DNA from: Ipomoea triloba
Taxonomy: Eukaryota > Streptophyta > Magnoliopsida > Solanales > Convolvulaceae
Length of the DNA stretch: 64,000 nucleotides
Direction of reading: 5' to 3'
NCBI RefSeq assembly: GCF_003576645.1
Contig: NC_044931.1
Location: 12,169,521 to 12,233,520 of the forward strand
The notes under the pieces were generated by a model. The model did not search any database. It had not been told where the DNA came from and saw only the letters and a program-made list of their open reading frames with translations. Position 1 is the first letter of the stretch. Each line of letters opens with the position of its first letter. A program made the translations under genes and the position numbers. Below are positions 51,548-63,100 of this stretch, in pieces.

Positions 51548-54500
51548 CCTAAGTCTCATTTCGATCTTCGGATCCTTATGAGTCCGGCAGTCTGTCTGCC
51601 TTTGAGTGAGTTAGGTTGAGATAACCTAAGTCTCATTTCGATCTTCGGATCCTTATGAGTCCGGCAGTCTGTCTGCCTTTGAGTGAGTTAGGTTGAGATA
51701 ACCTAAGTCTCATTTCGATCTTCGGATCCTTATGAGTCCGGCAGTCTGTCTGCCTTTGAGTGAGTTAGGTTGAGATAACCTAAGTCTCATTTCGATCTTC
51801 GGATCCTTATGAGTCCGGCAGTCTGTCTGCCTTTGAGTGAGTTAGGTTGAGATAACCTAAGTCTCATTTCGATCTTCGGATCCTTATGAGTCCGGCAGTC
51901 TGTCTGCCTTTGAGTGAGTTAGGTTGAGATAACCTAAGTCTCATTTCGATCTTCGGATCCTTATGAGTCCGGCAGTCTGTCTGCCTTTGAGTGAGTTAGG
52001 TTGAGATAACCTAAGTCTCATTTCGATCTTCGGATCCTTATGAGTCCGGCAGTCTGTCTGCCTTTGAGTGAGTTAGGTTGAGATAACCTAAGTCTCATTT
52101 CGATCTTCGGATCCTTATGAGTCCGGCAGTCTGTCTGCCTTTGAGTGAGTTAGGTTGAGATAACCTAAGTCTCATTTCGATCTTCGGATCCTTATGAGTC
52201 CGGCAGTCTGTCTGCCTTTGAGTGAGTTAGGTTGAGATAACCTAAGTCTCATTTCGATCTTCGGATCCTTATGAGTCCGGCAGTCTGTCTGCCTTTGAGT
52301 GAGTTAGGTTGAGATAACCTAAGTCTCATTTCGATCTTCGGATCCTTATGAGTCCGGCAGTCTGTCTGCCTTTGAGTGAGTTAGGTTGAGATAACCTAAG
52401 TCTCATTTCGATCTTCGGATCCTTATGAGTCCGGCAGTCTGTCTGCCTTTGAGTGAGTTAGGTTGAGATAACCTAAGTCTCATTTCGATCTTCGGATCCT
52501 TATGAGTCCGGCAGTCTGTCTGCCTTTGAGTGAGTTAGGTTGAGATAACCTAAGTCTCATTTCGATCTTCGGATCCTTATGAGTCCGGCAGTCTGTCTGC
52601 CTTTGAGTGAGTTAGGTTGAGATAACCTAAGTCTCATTTCGATCTTCGGATCCTTATGAGTCCGGCAGTCTGTCTGCCTTTGAGTGAGTTAGGTTGAGAT
52701 AACCTAAGTCTCATTTCGATCTTCGGATCCTTATGAGTCCGGCAGTCTGTCTGCCTTTGAGTGAGTTAGGTTGAGATAACCTAAGTCTCATTTCGATCTT
52801 CGGATCCTTATGAGTCCGGCAGTCTGTCTGCCTTTGAGTGAGTTAGGTTGAGATAACCTAAGTCTCATTTCGATCTTCGGATCCTTATGAGTCCGGCAGT
52901 CTGTCTGCCTTTGAGTGAGTTAGGTTGAGATAACCTAAGTCTCATTTCGATCTTCGGATCCTTATGAGTCCGGCAGTCTGTCTGCCTTTGAGTGAGTTAG
53001 GTTGAGATAACCTAAGTCTCATTTCGATCTTCGGATCCTTATGAGTCCGGCAGTCTGTCTGCCTTTGAGTGAGTTAGGTTGAGATAACCTAAGTCTCATT
53101 TCGATCTTCGGATCCTTATGAGTCCGGCAGTCTGTCTGCCTTTGAGTGAGTTAGGTTGAGATAACCTAAGTCTCATTTCGATCTTCGGATCCTTATGAGT
53201 CCGGCAGTCTGTCTGCCTTTGAGTGAGTTAGGTTGAGATAACCTAAGTCTCATTTCGATCTTCGGATCCTTATGAGTCCGGCAGTCTGTCTGCCTTTGAG
53301 TGAGTTAGGTTGAGATAACCTAAGTCTCATTTCGATCTTCGGATCCTTATGAGTCCGGCAGTCTGTCTGCCTTTGAGTGAGTTAGGTTGAGATAACCTAA
53401 GTCTCATTTCGATCTTCGGATCCTTATGAGTCCGGCAGTCTGTCTGCCTTTGAGTGAGTTAGGTTGAGATAACCTAAGTCTCATTTCGATCTTCGGATCC
53501 TTATGAGTCCGGCAGTCTGTCTGCCTTTGAGTGAGTTAGGTTGAGATAACCTAAGTCTCATTTCGATCTTCGGATCCTTATGAGTCCGGCAGTCTGTCTG
53601 CCTTTGAGTGAGTTAGGTTGAGATAACCTAAGTCTCATTTCGATCTTCGGATCCTTATGAGTCCGGCAGTCTGTCTGCCTTTGAGTGAGTTAGGTTGAGA
53701 TAACCTAAGTCTCATTTCGATCTTCGGATCCTTATGAGTCCGGCAGTCTGTCTGCCTTTGAGTGAGTTAGGTTGAGATAACCTAAGTCTCATTTCGATCT
53801 TCGGATCCTTATGAGTCCGGCAGTCTGTCTGCCTTTGAGTGAGTTAGGTTGAGATAACCTAAGTCTCATTTCGATCTTCGGATCCTTATGAGTCCGGCAG
53901 TCTGTCTGCCTTTGAGTGAGTTAGGTTGAGATAACCTAAGTCTCATTTCGATCTTCGGATCCTTATGAGTCCGGCAGTCTGTCTGCCTTTGAGTGAGTTA
54001 GGTTGAGATAACCTAAGTCTCATTTCGATCTTCGGATCCTTATGAGTCCGGCAGTCTGTCTGCCTTTGAGTGAGTTAGGTTGAGATAACCTAAGTCTCAT
54101 TTCGATCTTCGGATCCTTATGAGTCCGGCAGTCTGTCTGCCTTTGAGTGAGTTAGGTTGAGATAACCTAAGTCTCATTTCGATCTTCGGATCCTTATGAG
54201 TCCGGCAGTCTGTCTGCCTTTGAGTGAGTTAGGTTGAGATAACCTAAGTCTCATTTCGATCTTCGGATCCTTATGAGTCCGGCAGTCTGTCTGCCTTTGA
54301 GTGAGTTAGGTTGAGATAACCTAAGTCTCATTTCGATCTTCGGATCCTTATGAGTCCGGCAGTCTGTCTGCCTTTGAGTGAGTTAGGTTGAGATAACCTA
54401 AGTCTCATTTCGATCTTCGGATCCTTATGAGTCCGGCAGTCTGTCTGCCTTTGAGTGAGTTAGGTTGAGATAACCTAAGTCTCATTTCGATCTTCGGATC

Positions 54501-57476
54501 CTTATGAGTCCGGCAGTCTGTCTGCCTTTGAGTGAGTTAGGTTGAGATAACCTAAGTCTCATTTCGATCTTCGGATCCTTATGAGTCCGGCAGTCTGTCT
54601 GCCTTTGAGTGAGTTAGGTTGAGATAACCTAAGTCTCATTTCGATCTTCGGATCCTTATGAGTCCGGCAGTCTGTCTGCCTTTGAGTGAGTTAGGTTGAG
54701 ATAACCTAAGTCTCATTTCGATCTTCGGATCCTTATGAGTCCGGCAGTCTGTCTGCCTTTGAGTGAGTTAGGTTGAGATAACCTAAGTCTCATTTCGATC
54801 TTCGGATCCTTATGAGTCCGGCAGTCTGTCTGCCTTTGAGTGAGTTAGGTTGAGATAACCTAAGTCTCATTTCGATCTTCGGATCCTTATGAGTCCGGCA
54901 GTCTGTCTGCCTTTGAGTGAGTTAGGTTGAGATAACCTAAGTCTCATTTCGATCTTCGGATCCTTATGAGTCCGGCAGTCTGTCTGCCTTTGAGTGAGTT
55001 AGGTTGAGATAACCTAAGTCTCATTTCGATCTTCGGATCCTTATGAGTCCGGCAGTCTGTCTGCCTTTGAGTGAGTTAGGTTGAGATAACCTAAGTCTCA
55101 TTTCGATCTTCGGATCCTTATGAGTCCGGCAGTCTGTCTGCCTTTGAGTGAGTTAGGTTGAGATAACCTAAGTCTCATTTCGATCTTCGGATCCTTATGA
55201 GTCCGGCAGTCTGTCTGCCTTTGAGTGAGTTAGGTTGAGATAACCTAAGTCTCATTTCGATCTTCGGATCCTTATGAGTCCGGCAGTCTGTCTGCCTTTG
55301 AGTGAGTTAGGTTGAGATAACCTAAGTCTCATTTCGATCTTCGGATCCTTATGAGTCCGGCAGTCTGTCTGCCTTTGAGTGAGTTAGGTTGAGATAACCT
55401 AAGTCTCATTTCGATCTTCGGATCCTTATGAGTCCGGCAGTCTGTCTGCCTTTGAGTGAGTTAGGTTGAGATAACCTAAGTCTCATTTCGATCTTCGGAT
55501 CCTTATGAGTCCGGCAGTCTGTCTGCCTTTGAGTGAGTTAGGTTGAGATAACCTAAGTCTCATTTCGATCTTCGGATCCTTATGAGTCCGGCAGTCTGTC
55601 TGCCTTTGAGTGAGTTAGGTTGAGATAACCTAAGTCTCATTTCGATCTTCGGATCCTTATGAGTCCGGCAGTCTGTCTGCCTTTGAGTGAGTTAGGTTGA
55701 GATAACCTAAGTCTCATTTCGATCTTCGGATCCTTATGAGTCCGGCAGTCTGTCTGCCTTTGAGTGAGTTAGGTTGAGATAACCTAAGTCTCATTTCGAT
55801 CTTCGGATCCTTATGAGTCCGGCAGTCTGTCTGCCTTTGAGTGAGTTAGGTTGAGATAACCTAAGTCTCATTTCGATCTTCGGATCCTTATGAGTCCGGC
55901 AGTCTGTCTGCCTTTGAGTGAGTTAGGTTGAGATAACCTAAGTCTCATTTCGATCTTCGGATCCTTATGAGTCCGGCAGTCTGTCTGCCTTTGAGTGAGT
56001 TAGGTTGAGATAACCTAAGTCTCATTTCGATCTTCGGATCCTTATGAGTCCGGCAGTCTGTCTGCCTTTGAGTGAGTTAGGTTGAGATAACCTAAGTCTC
56101 ATTTCGATCTTCGGATCCTTATGAGTCCGGCAGTCTGTCTGCCTTTGAGTGAGTTAGGTTGAGATAACCTAAGTCTCATTTCGATCTTCGGATCCTTATG
56201 AGTCCGGCAGTCTGTCTGCCTTTGAGTGAGTTAGGTTGAGATAACCTAAGTCTCATTTCGATCTTCGGATCCTTATGAGTCCGGCAGTCTGTCTGCCTTT
56301 GAGTGAGTTAGGTTGAGATAACCTAAGTCTCATTTCGATCTTCGGATCCTTATGAGTCCGGCAGTCTGTCTGCCTTTGAGTGAGTTAGGTTGAGATAACC
56401 TAAGTCTCATTTCGATCTTCGGATCCTTATGAGTCCGGCAGTCTGTCTGCCTTTGAGTGAGTTAGGTTGAGATAACCTAAGTCTCATTTCGATCTTCGGA
56501 TCCTTATGAGTCCGGCAGTCTGTCTGCCTTTGAGTGAGTTAGGTTGAGATAACCTAAGTCTCATTTCGATCTTCGGATCCTTATGAGTCCGGCAGTCTGT
56601 CTGCCTTTGAGTGAGTTAGGTTGAGATAACCTAAGTCTCATTTCGATCTTCGGATCCTTATGAGTCCGGCAGTCTGTCTGCCTTTGAGTGAGTTAGGTTG
56701 AGATAACCTAAGTCTCATTTCGATCTTCGGATCCTTATGAGTCCGGCAGTCTGTCTGCCTTTGAGTGAGTTAGGTTGAGATAACCTAAGTCTCATTTCGA
56801 TCTTCGGATCCTTATGAGTCCGGCAGTCTGTCTGCCTTTGAGTGAGTTAGGTTGAGATAACCTAAGTCTCATTTCGATCTTCGGATCCTTATGAGTCCGG
56901 CAGTCTGTCTGCCTTTGAGTGAGTTAGGTTGAGATAACCTAAGTCTCATTTCGATCTTCGGATCCTTATGAGTCCGGCAGTCTGTCTGCCTTTGAGTGAG
57001 TTAGGTTGAGATAACCTAAGTCTCATTTCGATCTTCGGATCCTTATGAGTCCGGCAGTCTGTCTGCCTTTGAGTGAGTTAGGTTGAGATAACCTAAGTCT
57101 CATTTCGATCTTCGGATCCTTATGAGTCCGGCAGTCTGTCTGCCTTTGAGTGAGTTAGGTTGAGATAACCTAAGTCTCATTTCGATCTTCGGATCCTTAT
57201 GAGTCCGGCAGTCTGTCTGCCTTTGAGTGAGTTAGGTTGAGATAACCTAAGTCTCATTTCGATCTTCGGATCCTTATGAGTCCGGCAGTCTGTCTGCCTT
57301 TGAGTGAGTTAGGTTGAGATAACCTAAGTCTCATTTCGATCTTCGGATCCTTATGAGTCCGGCAGTCTGTCTGCCTTTGAGTGAGTTAGGTTGAGATAAC
57401 CTAAGTCTCATTTCGATCTTCGGATCCTTATGAGTCCGGCAGTCTGTCTGCCTTTGAGTGAGTTAGGTTGAGATAA
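51471..57476 (+). repeat. Block of 78 apparently identical 77-bp monomers
   Basis: From 51471 the canonical unit repeats without any difference I can see by eye up to 57476. The length, 6006 bp, is exactly 78 x 77. The unit before (with cattcttcgg and ctgcctgcc) and the unit after (with caatcttcgg and tgtcttcc) both differ, and elsewhere in the array most neighbours differ at one or more sites. Either a very recent amplification or an assembler cycling round a 77-bp loop could produce this. Confidence 0.85.
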
Positions 57477-58222
57477 CCTAAGTCTCATTTCAATCTTCGG
57501 ATCCTTATGAGTCCGGCAGTCTGTCTTCCTTTGAGTGAGTTAGGTTGAGATAACCTTAGTCTCATTTCGATCTTCGAATCCATATGAGTCCGGCAGTCTG
57601 TCTGCCTTTGATTGAGTTAGGTTGAGATAACCTAAGTCTCGTTTCGATCTTCGGATCCTTATGAGTCCGGCAGTCTGTCTGCCTTTGACTGAGTTAGGTT
57701 GAGATAAACTAAGTCTCATTTCGATCTTCGGATCCTTATGAGTCTGGCAGTCTGTCTGCCTTTGAGTGAGTTAGGTTGAGATAACCTAAGTCTCATTTCG
57801 ATCCTCGGATCCTTATGAGTCCGGCAGTCTGTCTGCCTTTGAGTGAGGTAGGTTGAGATAACCTAAGTCTCATTTCGATCCTCGGCTCCTTATGAGTCCG
57901 GCAGTCTGTCTGCCTTTGAGTGAGGTAGGTTGAGATAACCTAAGTCTCATTTCGATCCTCGGCTCCTTATGAGTCCGGCAGTCTGTCTGCCTTTGAGTGA
58001 GTTAGGTTGAGATAACCTAAGTCTCATTTCGATCCTCGGATCCTTATGAGTCCGGCAGTCTGTCTGCCTTTGAGTGAGTTAGGTTGAGATAACCTAAGTC
58101 TCATTTCGATCTTCGGATCCTTATGAGTCCGGCAGTCTGCATGCCTTTGAGTGAGTTAGGTTGAGATAACCTAAGCCTCGTTTCGATATTCGGATCCTTA
58201 TGTGTCCGGCAGTCTGTCTGCA

Positions 58223-58247
58223 NNNNNNNNNNNNNNNNNNNNNNNNN
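58223..58247. other. Assembly gap of 25 N at an orientation switch
   Basis: Array B is in forward orientation up to 58222 and in reverse orientation from 58248. The 25-N spacer is a fixed-size join mark, so the inversion point is a contig join and not a sequenced breakpoint. Confidence 0.95.
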
Positions 58248-60137
58248 AGGATCCGAGATCGAAATGAGACTTAGGTTATCTCAACCTAACTCACTCAAAG
58301 GCAGACAGACTGCCGGACTCATAAGGATCCGAAGAGTCGAAATGAGACTTAGGTTATCTCAACCTAACTCACTCAAAGGCAGACAGACTGCCGGACTCAT
58401 AAGGATCCGAAGATCGAAATGAGACTTAGGTTATCTCAACCTAACTCACTCAAAGGCAGCAGACTGCCGGACTCATAAGGATCCGAAGATCGAAATGAGA
58501 CTTAGGTTATCTCAACCTAACTCACTCAAAGGCAGACAGACTGCCGGACTCATAAGGATCCGAAGATCGAAATGAGACTTAGGTTATCTCAACCTAACTC
58601 ACTCAAAGCAAGGCAGACTGCCGGACTCATAAGGATCCGAAGATCGAAATGAGACTTAGGTTATCTCAACCTAACTCACTCAAAGGCAGACAGACTGCCG
58701 GACTCATAAGGATCCGAAGATCGAAATGAGACTTAGGTTATCTCAACCTAACTCACTCAAAGGCAGACAGACTGCCGGACTCATAAGGATCCGAAGATCG
58801 AAATGAGACTTAGGTTATCTCAACCTAACTCACTCAAAGGCAGACAGACTGCCGGACTCATAAGGATCCGAAGATCGAAATGAGACTTAGGTTATCTCAA
58901 CCTAACTCACTCAAGGCAGACAGACTGCCGGACTCATAAGGATCCGAAGATCGAAATGAGACTTAGGTTATCTCAACCTAACTCACTCAAAGGCAGCAGA
59001 CTGCCGGACTCATAAGGATCCGAAGATCGAAATGAGACTTAGGTTATCTCAACCTAACTCACTCAAAGGCAGACAGACTGCCGGACTCATAAGGATCCGA
59101 AGATCGAAATGAGACTTAGGTTATCTCAACCTAACTCACTCAAAGGCAGGCAGACTGCCGGACTCATAAGGATCCGAAGATCGAAATGAGACTTAGGTTA
59201 TCTCAACCTAACTCACTCAAAGAGCAGACTGCCGGACTCATAAGGATCCGAAGATCGAAATGAGACTTAGGTTATCTCAACCTAACTCACTCAAAGGCAG
59301 ACAGACTGCCGGACTCATAAGGATCCGAAGATCGAAATGAGACTTAGGTTATCTCAACCTAACTCACTCAAAGGCAGCAGACTGCCGGACTCATAAGGAT
59401 CCGAAGATCGAAATGAGACTTAGGTTATCTCAACCTAACTCACTCAAAGGCAGCGACGACTCATAAGGATCGAAGATCGAAATGAGACTTAGGACTCAAC
59501 CTAACTCACTCAAAGACAGACTGCCGGACTCATAAGGATCCGAAGATCGAAATGAGACTTAGGTTATCTCAACCTAACTCACTCAAAGGCACAGACTGCC
59601 GGACTCATAAGGATCCGAAGATCGAAATGAGACTTAGGTTATCTCAACCTAACTCACTCAAAGGCAGACAGACTGCCGGACTCATAAGGATCCGAAATGA
59701 GACTTAGAGCATCATAAGGATCGAAGATAATGAGACTTAGGTTATCTCAACCTAACTCACTCAAAGGCAGCAGACTGCCGGACTCATAAGGATCCGAAGA
59801 TCGAAATGAGACTTAGGTTATCTCAACCTAACTCACTCAAAGGCAGACAGACTGCCGGACTCATAAGGATCCGAAGATCGAAATGAGACTTAGGTTATCT
59901 CAACCTAACTCACTCAAAGGCAGCAGACTGCCGGACTCATAAGGATTCGAAGATCGAGAGGACTTAGGTTATCTCAACCTAACTCACTCAAAGGCAGACA
60001 GACTGCCGGACTCATAAGGATCCGAAGATCGAAATGAGACTTAGGTTATCTCAACCTAACTCACTCAAAGGCACAGACTGCCGGACTCATAAGGATCGAA
60101 GATCGAAATGAGACTTAGGTTATCTCAACCTAACTCA
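58248..60137 (-). repeat. Inverted, indel-rich block of array B (~25 monomers)
   Basis: The 77-bp satellite continues as its reverse complement for about 1.9 kb. Unlike the rest of the array, which varies by substitutions, this block is full of one- to several-base deletions and scrambled spots, such as ggcagcagactgcc, gatccgagatcg, ggcagcgacgactc near 59452 and a badly damaged unit near 59696-59735. That error pattern resembles uncorrected single-molecule reads. It switches back to forward orientation at about 60137-60138 with no N, inside taactca / tttatgag. The block is probably a patch from a low-quality read. Confidence 0.85.
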
Positions 60138-63100
60138 TTTATGAGTCCGGCAGTCTGTCTGCCTTTGATTGAGTTAGGTTGAGATAACCTAAGTCTCATT
60201 TCGATCTTCGGATCCTTATGACTCCGGCAGTCTGTCTGCCTTTGAATGAGTTAGGTTGAGATAACCTAAGTCTCATTTCGATTTTCGGATCCTTATGAGT
60301 CTGGCAGTCTGTCTGCATTTGAGTGAGTTAGGTTGAGATAACCTAAGTCTCATTTCGATCTTCGGATCCTTATGAGTCCGGCAGTCTGTCTACCTTTGAA
60401 TGAGTTAGGTTGAGATAACCTAAGTCTCATTTCGATCTTCGGATCCTTATGAGTCCGGCAGTCTGTCTGCCTTTGAGTGAGTTAGGTTGAGATAACCTAA
60501 GTCTCATTTCGATCCTCGGATCCTTATGAGTCCGGCAGTCTGTCTGCCTTTGAGTGAGTTAGGTGGAGATAACCTAAGTCTCATTTCGATCTTCGGAGCC
60601 TTATGAGTCCGGCAGTCTGCCTGCCTTTGAGTGAATTAGGTTGAGATAACCTAAGTCTCATTTCGATCCTCGGATCCTTATGAGTCCGGCAGTCTGTCTG
60701 CCTTTGAGTGAGTTAGGTTGAGATATCCTAAGTCTCATTTCGATCTTCGGATCCTTATGAGTCCAGCAGTCTGCCTGCCTTTGAGTGAGTTAGGTTGAGG
60801 TAACCTAAGTCTCATTTCTATCTTTGGATCCTTATGTGTCCGGCAGTCTGTCTGCCTTTGAGTGAGTTAGGTTGAGATAACCTAAGTCTCATTTCCATCT
60901 TCGGATCCTTATGAGTCCGGCAGTCTGCCTGCCTTTGAGTGAGTTAGGGTGAGATAACCTATGTCTCATTTCGATCTTCGGATCCTTATGAGTCCGGCAG
61001 TCTGCCAGCCTTTGAGTGAGTTAGGTTGAGATAACCTAAGTCTCATTTCGATCTTCGGAGCCTTATGAGTCCGGCAGTCTGCCTGCCTTTGAGTGAGTTA
61101 GGGTGAGATAACCTATGTCTCATTTCGATCTTCGGATCCTTATGAGTCCGGCAGTCTGTCTGCCTTTGAGTGAGTTAGGTTGAGATAACCTAAGTCTCAT
61201 TTCATTCTTCGGATCCTTATGAGTCCGGCAGTCTGCCTGCCTTTGAGTGAGTTAGGTTGAGGTAACCTAAATCTCATTTCTATCTTCGGATCCTTATGTG
61301 TCCGGCAGTCTGACTGCCTTTGAGTGAGTTAGGTTGAGATAACCTAAGTCTCATTTCGATCTTCGGATCCTTATGAGTCCGGCAGTCTGTCTGCCTTTGA
61401 GTGAGTTAGGTTGAGATAACCTAAGTCTCATTTCGATCCTCGGATCCTTATGAGTCCGGCAGCATGTCTGCCTTTGAGTGAGTTAGGTTGAGATAACCTA
61501 AGTCTCATTTCGATCTTCGGATCCTTATGAGTCCGGCAGTCTGTCTGCCTTTGAGTGAGTTAGGTTGAGATAACCTAAGTCTCATTTCGATCTTCGGATC
61601 CTTATGAGTCCGGCAGTCTGTCTGCCTTTGAGTGAGGTAGGTTGAGATAACCTAAGTCTCATTTCGATCTTCGGATCCTTATGAGTCCGGCAGTCTGTCT
61701 GCCTTTGAGTGAGGTAGGTTGAGATAACCTAAGTCTCATTTCGATCTTCGGATCCTTATGAGTCCGGCAGTCTGTCTGCCTTTGAGTGAGGTAGGTTGAG
61801 ATAACCTAAGTCTCATTTCGATCTTCGGATCCTTATGAGTCCGGCAGTCTGTCTGCCTTTGAGTGAGTTAGGTTGAGATAACCTAAGTCTCATTTCGATC
61901 TTCGGATCCTTATGTGTCCGGCAGTCTGCCTGCCTTTGAGTGAGTTAGGTTGAGATAACCTAAGTCTAATTTCGATCTTCGGATCCTTATGAGTCCGGCA
62001 GTCTTTCTGCCTTTGAATGAGTTAGGTTGAGAAAACCTAAGTCTCATTTCGATCTTTGGATCCTTATGAGTCCGGCAGTCTGTCTACCTTTGATTGAGTT
62101 AGGTTGAGATAACCTAAGTCTCATTTCGATCTTCGGATCCTTATGAGTCCGGCAGTCTGCCTGCCTTTGAGTGAGTTAGGTTGAGATAACCTAAGTCTCA
62201 TTTCGATCTTCGGATCCTTATGAGTCCGGCAGTCTGCCTGCCTTTGAGTGAGTTAGGTTGAGATAACCTAAGTCTCATTTCGATCTTCGGATCCTTATGA
62301 GTCCGGCAGTCTGCCTGCCTTTGAGTGAGTTAGGTTGAGATAACCTAAGTCTCATTTCGATCTTCGGATCCTTATGTGTCCGGCAGTCTGTCTGCATTAG
62401 AGTGACTTAGGTTGAGACAACCTAAGTCTCATTTCGATCTTCGGATCCTTATGAGTCCAGCATTCTGCCTGCCTTTGAGTGAGTTAGGTTGAGATAACCT
62501 AAGTCTCATTTCGATCTTCGGATCCTTATGAGTCCGACAGTCTGTCTGCATTTGAGTGAGATAGGTTGAGATAACCTAAGTCTCATTTCGATCCTCGGAT
62601 CCTTATGAGTCCGGCAGTCTGTCTGCCTTTGAGTGAGTTAGGTTGAGATATCCTAAGTCTCATTTCGATCTTCGGATCCTTATGAGTCCGACAGTCTGTC
62701 TGCATTTGAGTGAGATAGGTTGAGATAACCTAAGTCTCATTTCGATCCTCGGATCCTTATGAGTCCGGCAGTCTGTCTGCCTTTGAGTGAGTTAGGTTGA
62801 GATATCCTAAGTCTCATTTCGATCTTCGGATCCTTATGAGTCCGACAGTCTGTCTGCATTTGAGTGAGATAGGTTGAGATAACCTAAGTCTCATTTCGAT
62901 CCTCGGATCCTTATGAGTCCGGCAGTCTGTCTGCCTTTGAGTGAGTTAGGTTGAGATATCCTAAGTCTCATTTCGATCTTCGGATCCTTATGAGTCCGAC
63001 AGTCTGTCTGCATTTGAGTGAGATAGGTTGAGATAACCTAAGTCTCATTTCGATCCTCGGATCCTTATGAGTCCGGCAGTCTGTCTGCCTTTGAGTGAGT

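Larger units (their letters stand above)
44368..58222 (+). repeat. Satellite array B, 77-bp monomer, forward orientation (left part)
   Basis: A 77-bp unit starting CCTAAGTCTCATTTCGATC repeats head to tail; checked unit starts include 44368, 44445, 51009 and 51086. Nearly every unit contains one GGATCC (BamHI) site, so BamHI digestion would give a 77-bp ladder. Variation is mostly single-base: gatcttcgg or gatcctcgg, tctgtctgcc or tctgcctgcc, ccggcag, ccgccag or ccgacag, ttaggttgag or ttagggtgag. Variants cluster in local runs of identical neighbours, for example six copies around 46600-47010, four around 48200-48500 and six at 50106-50567. As 77 is not divisible by three, a frame changes phase with every unit, and no long coding frame exists. 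The array is unrelated in sequence to array A. Confidence 0.98.
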
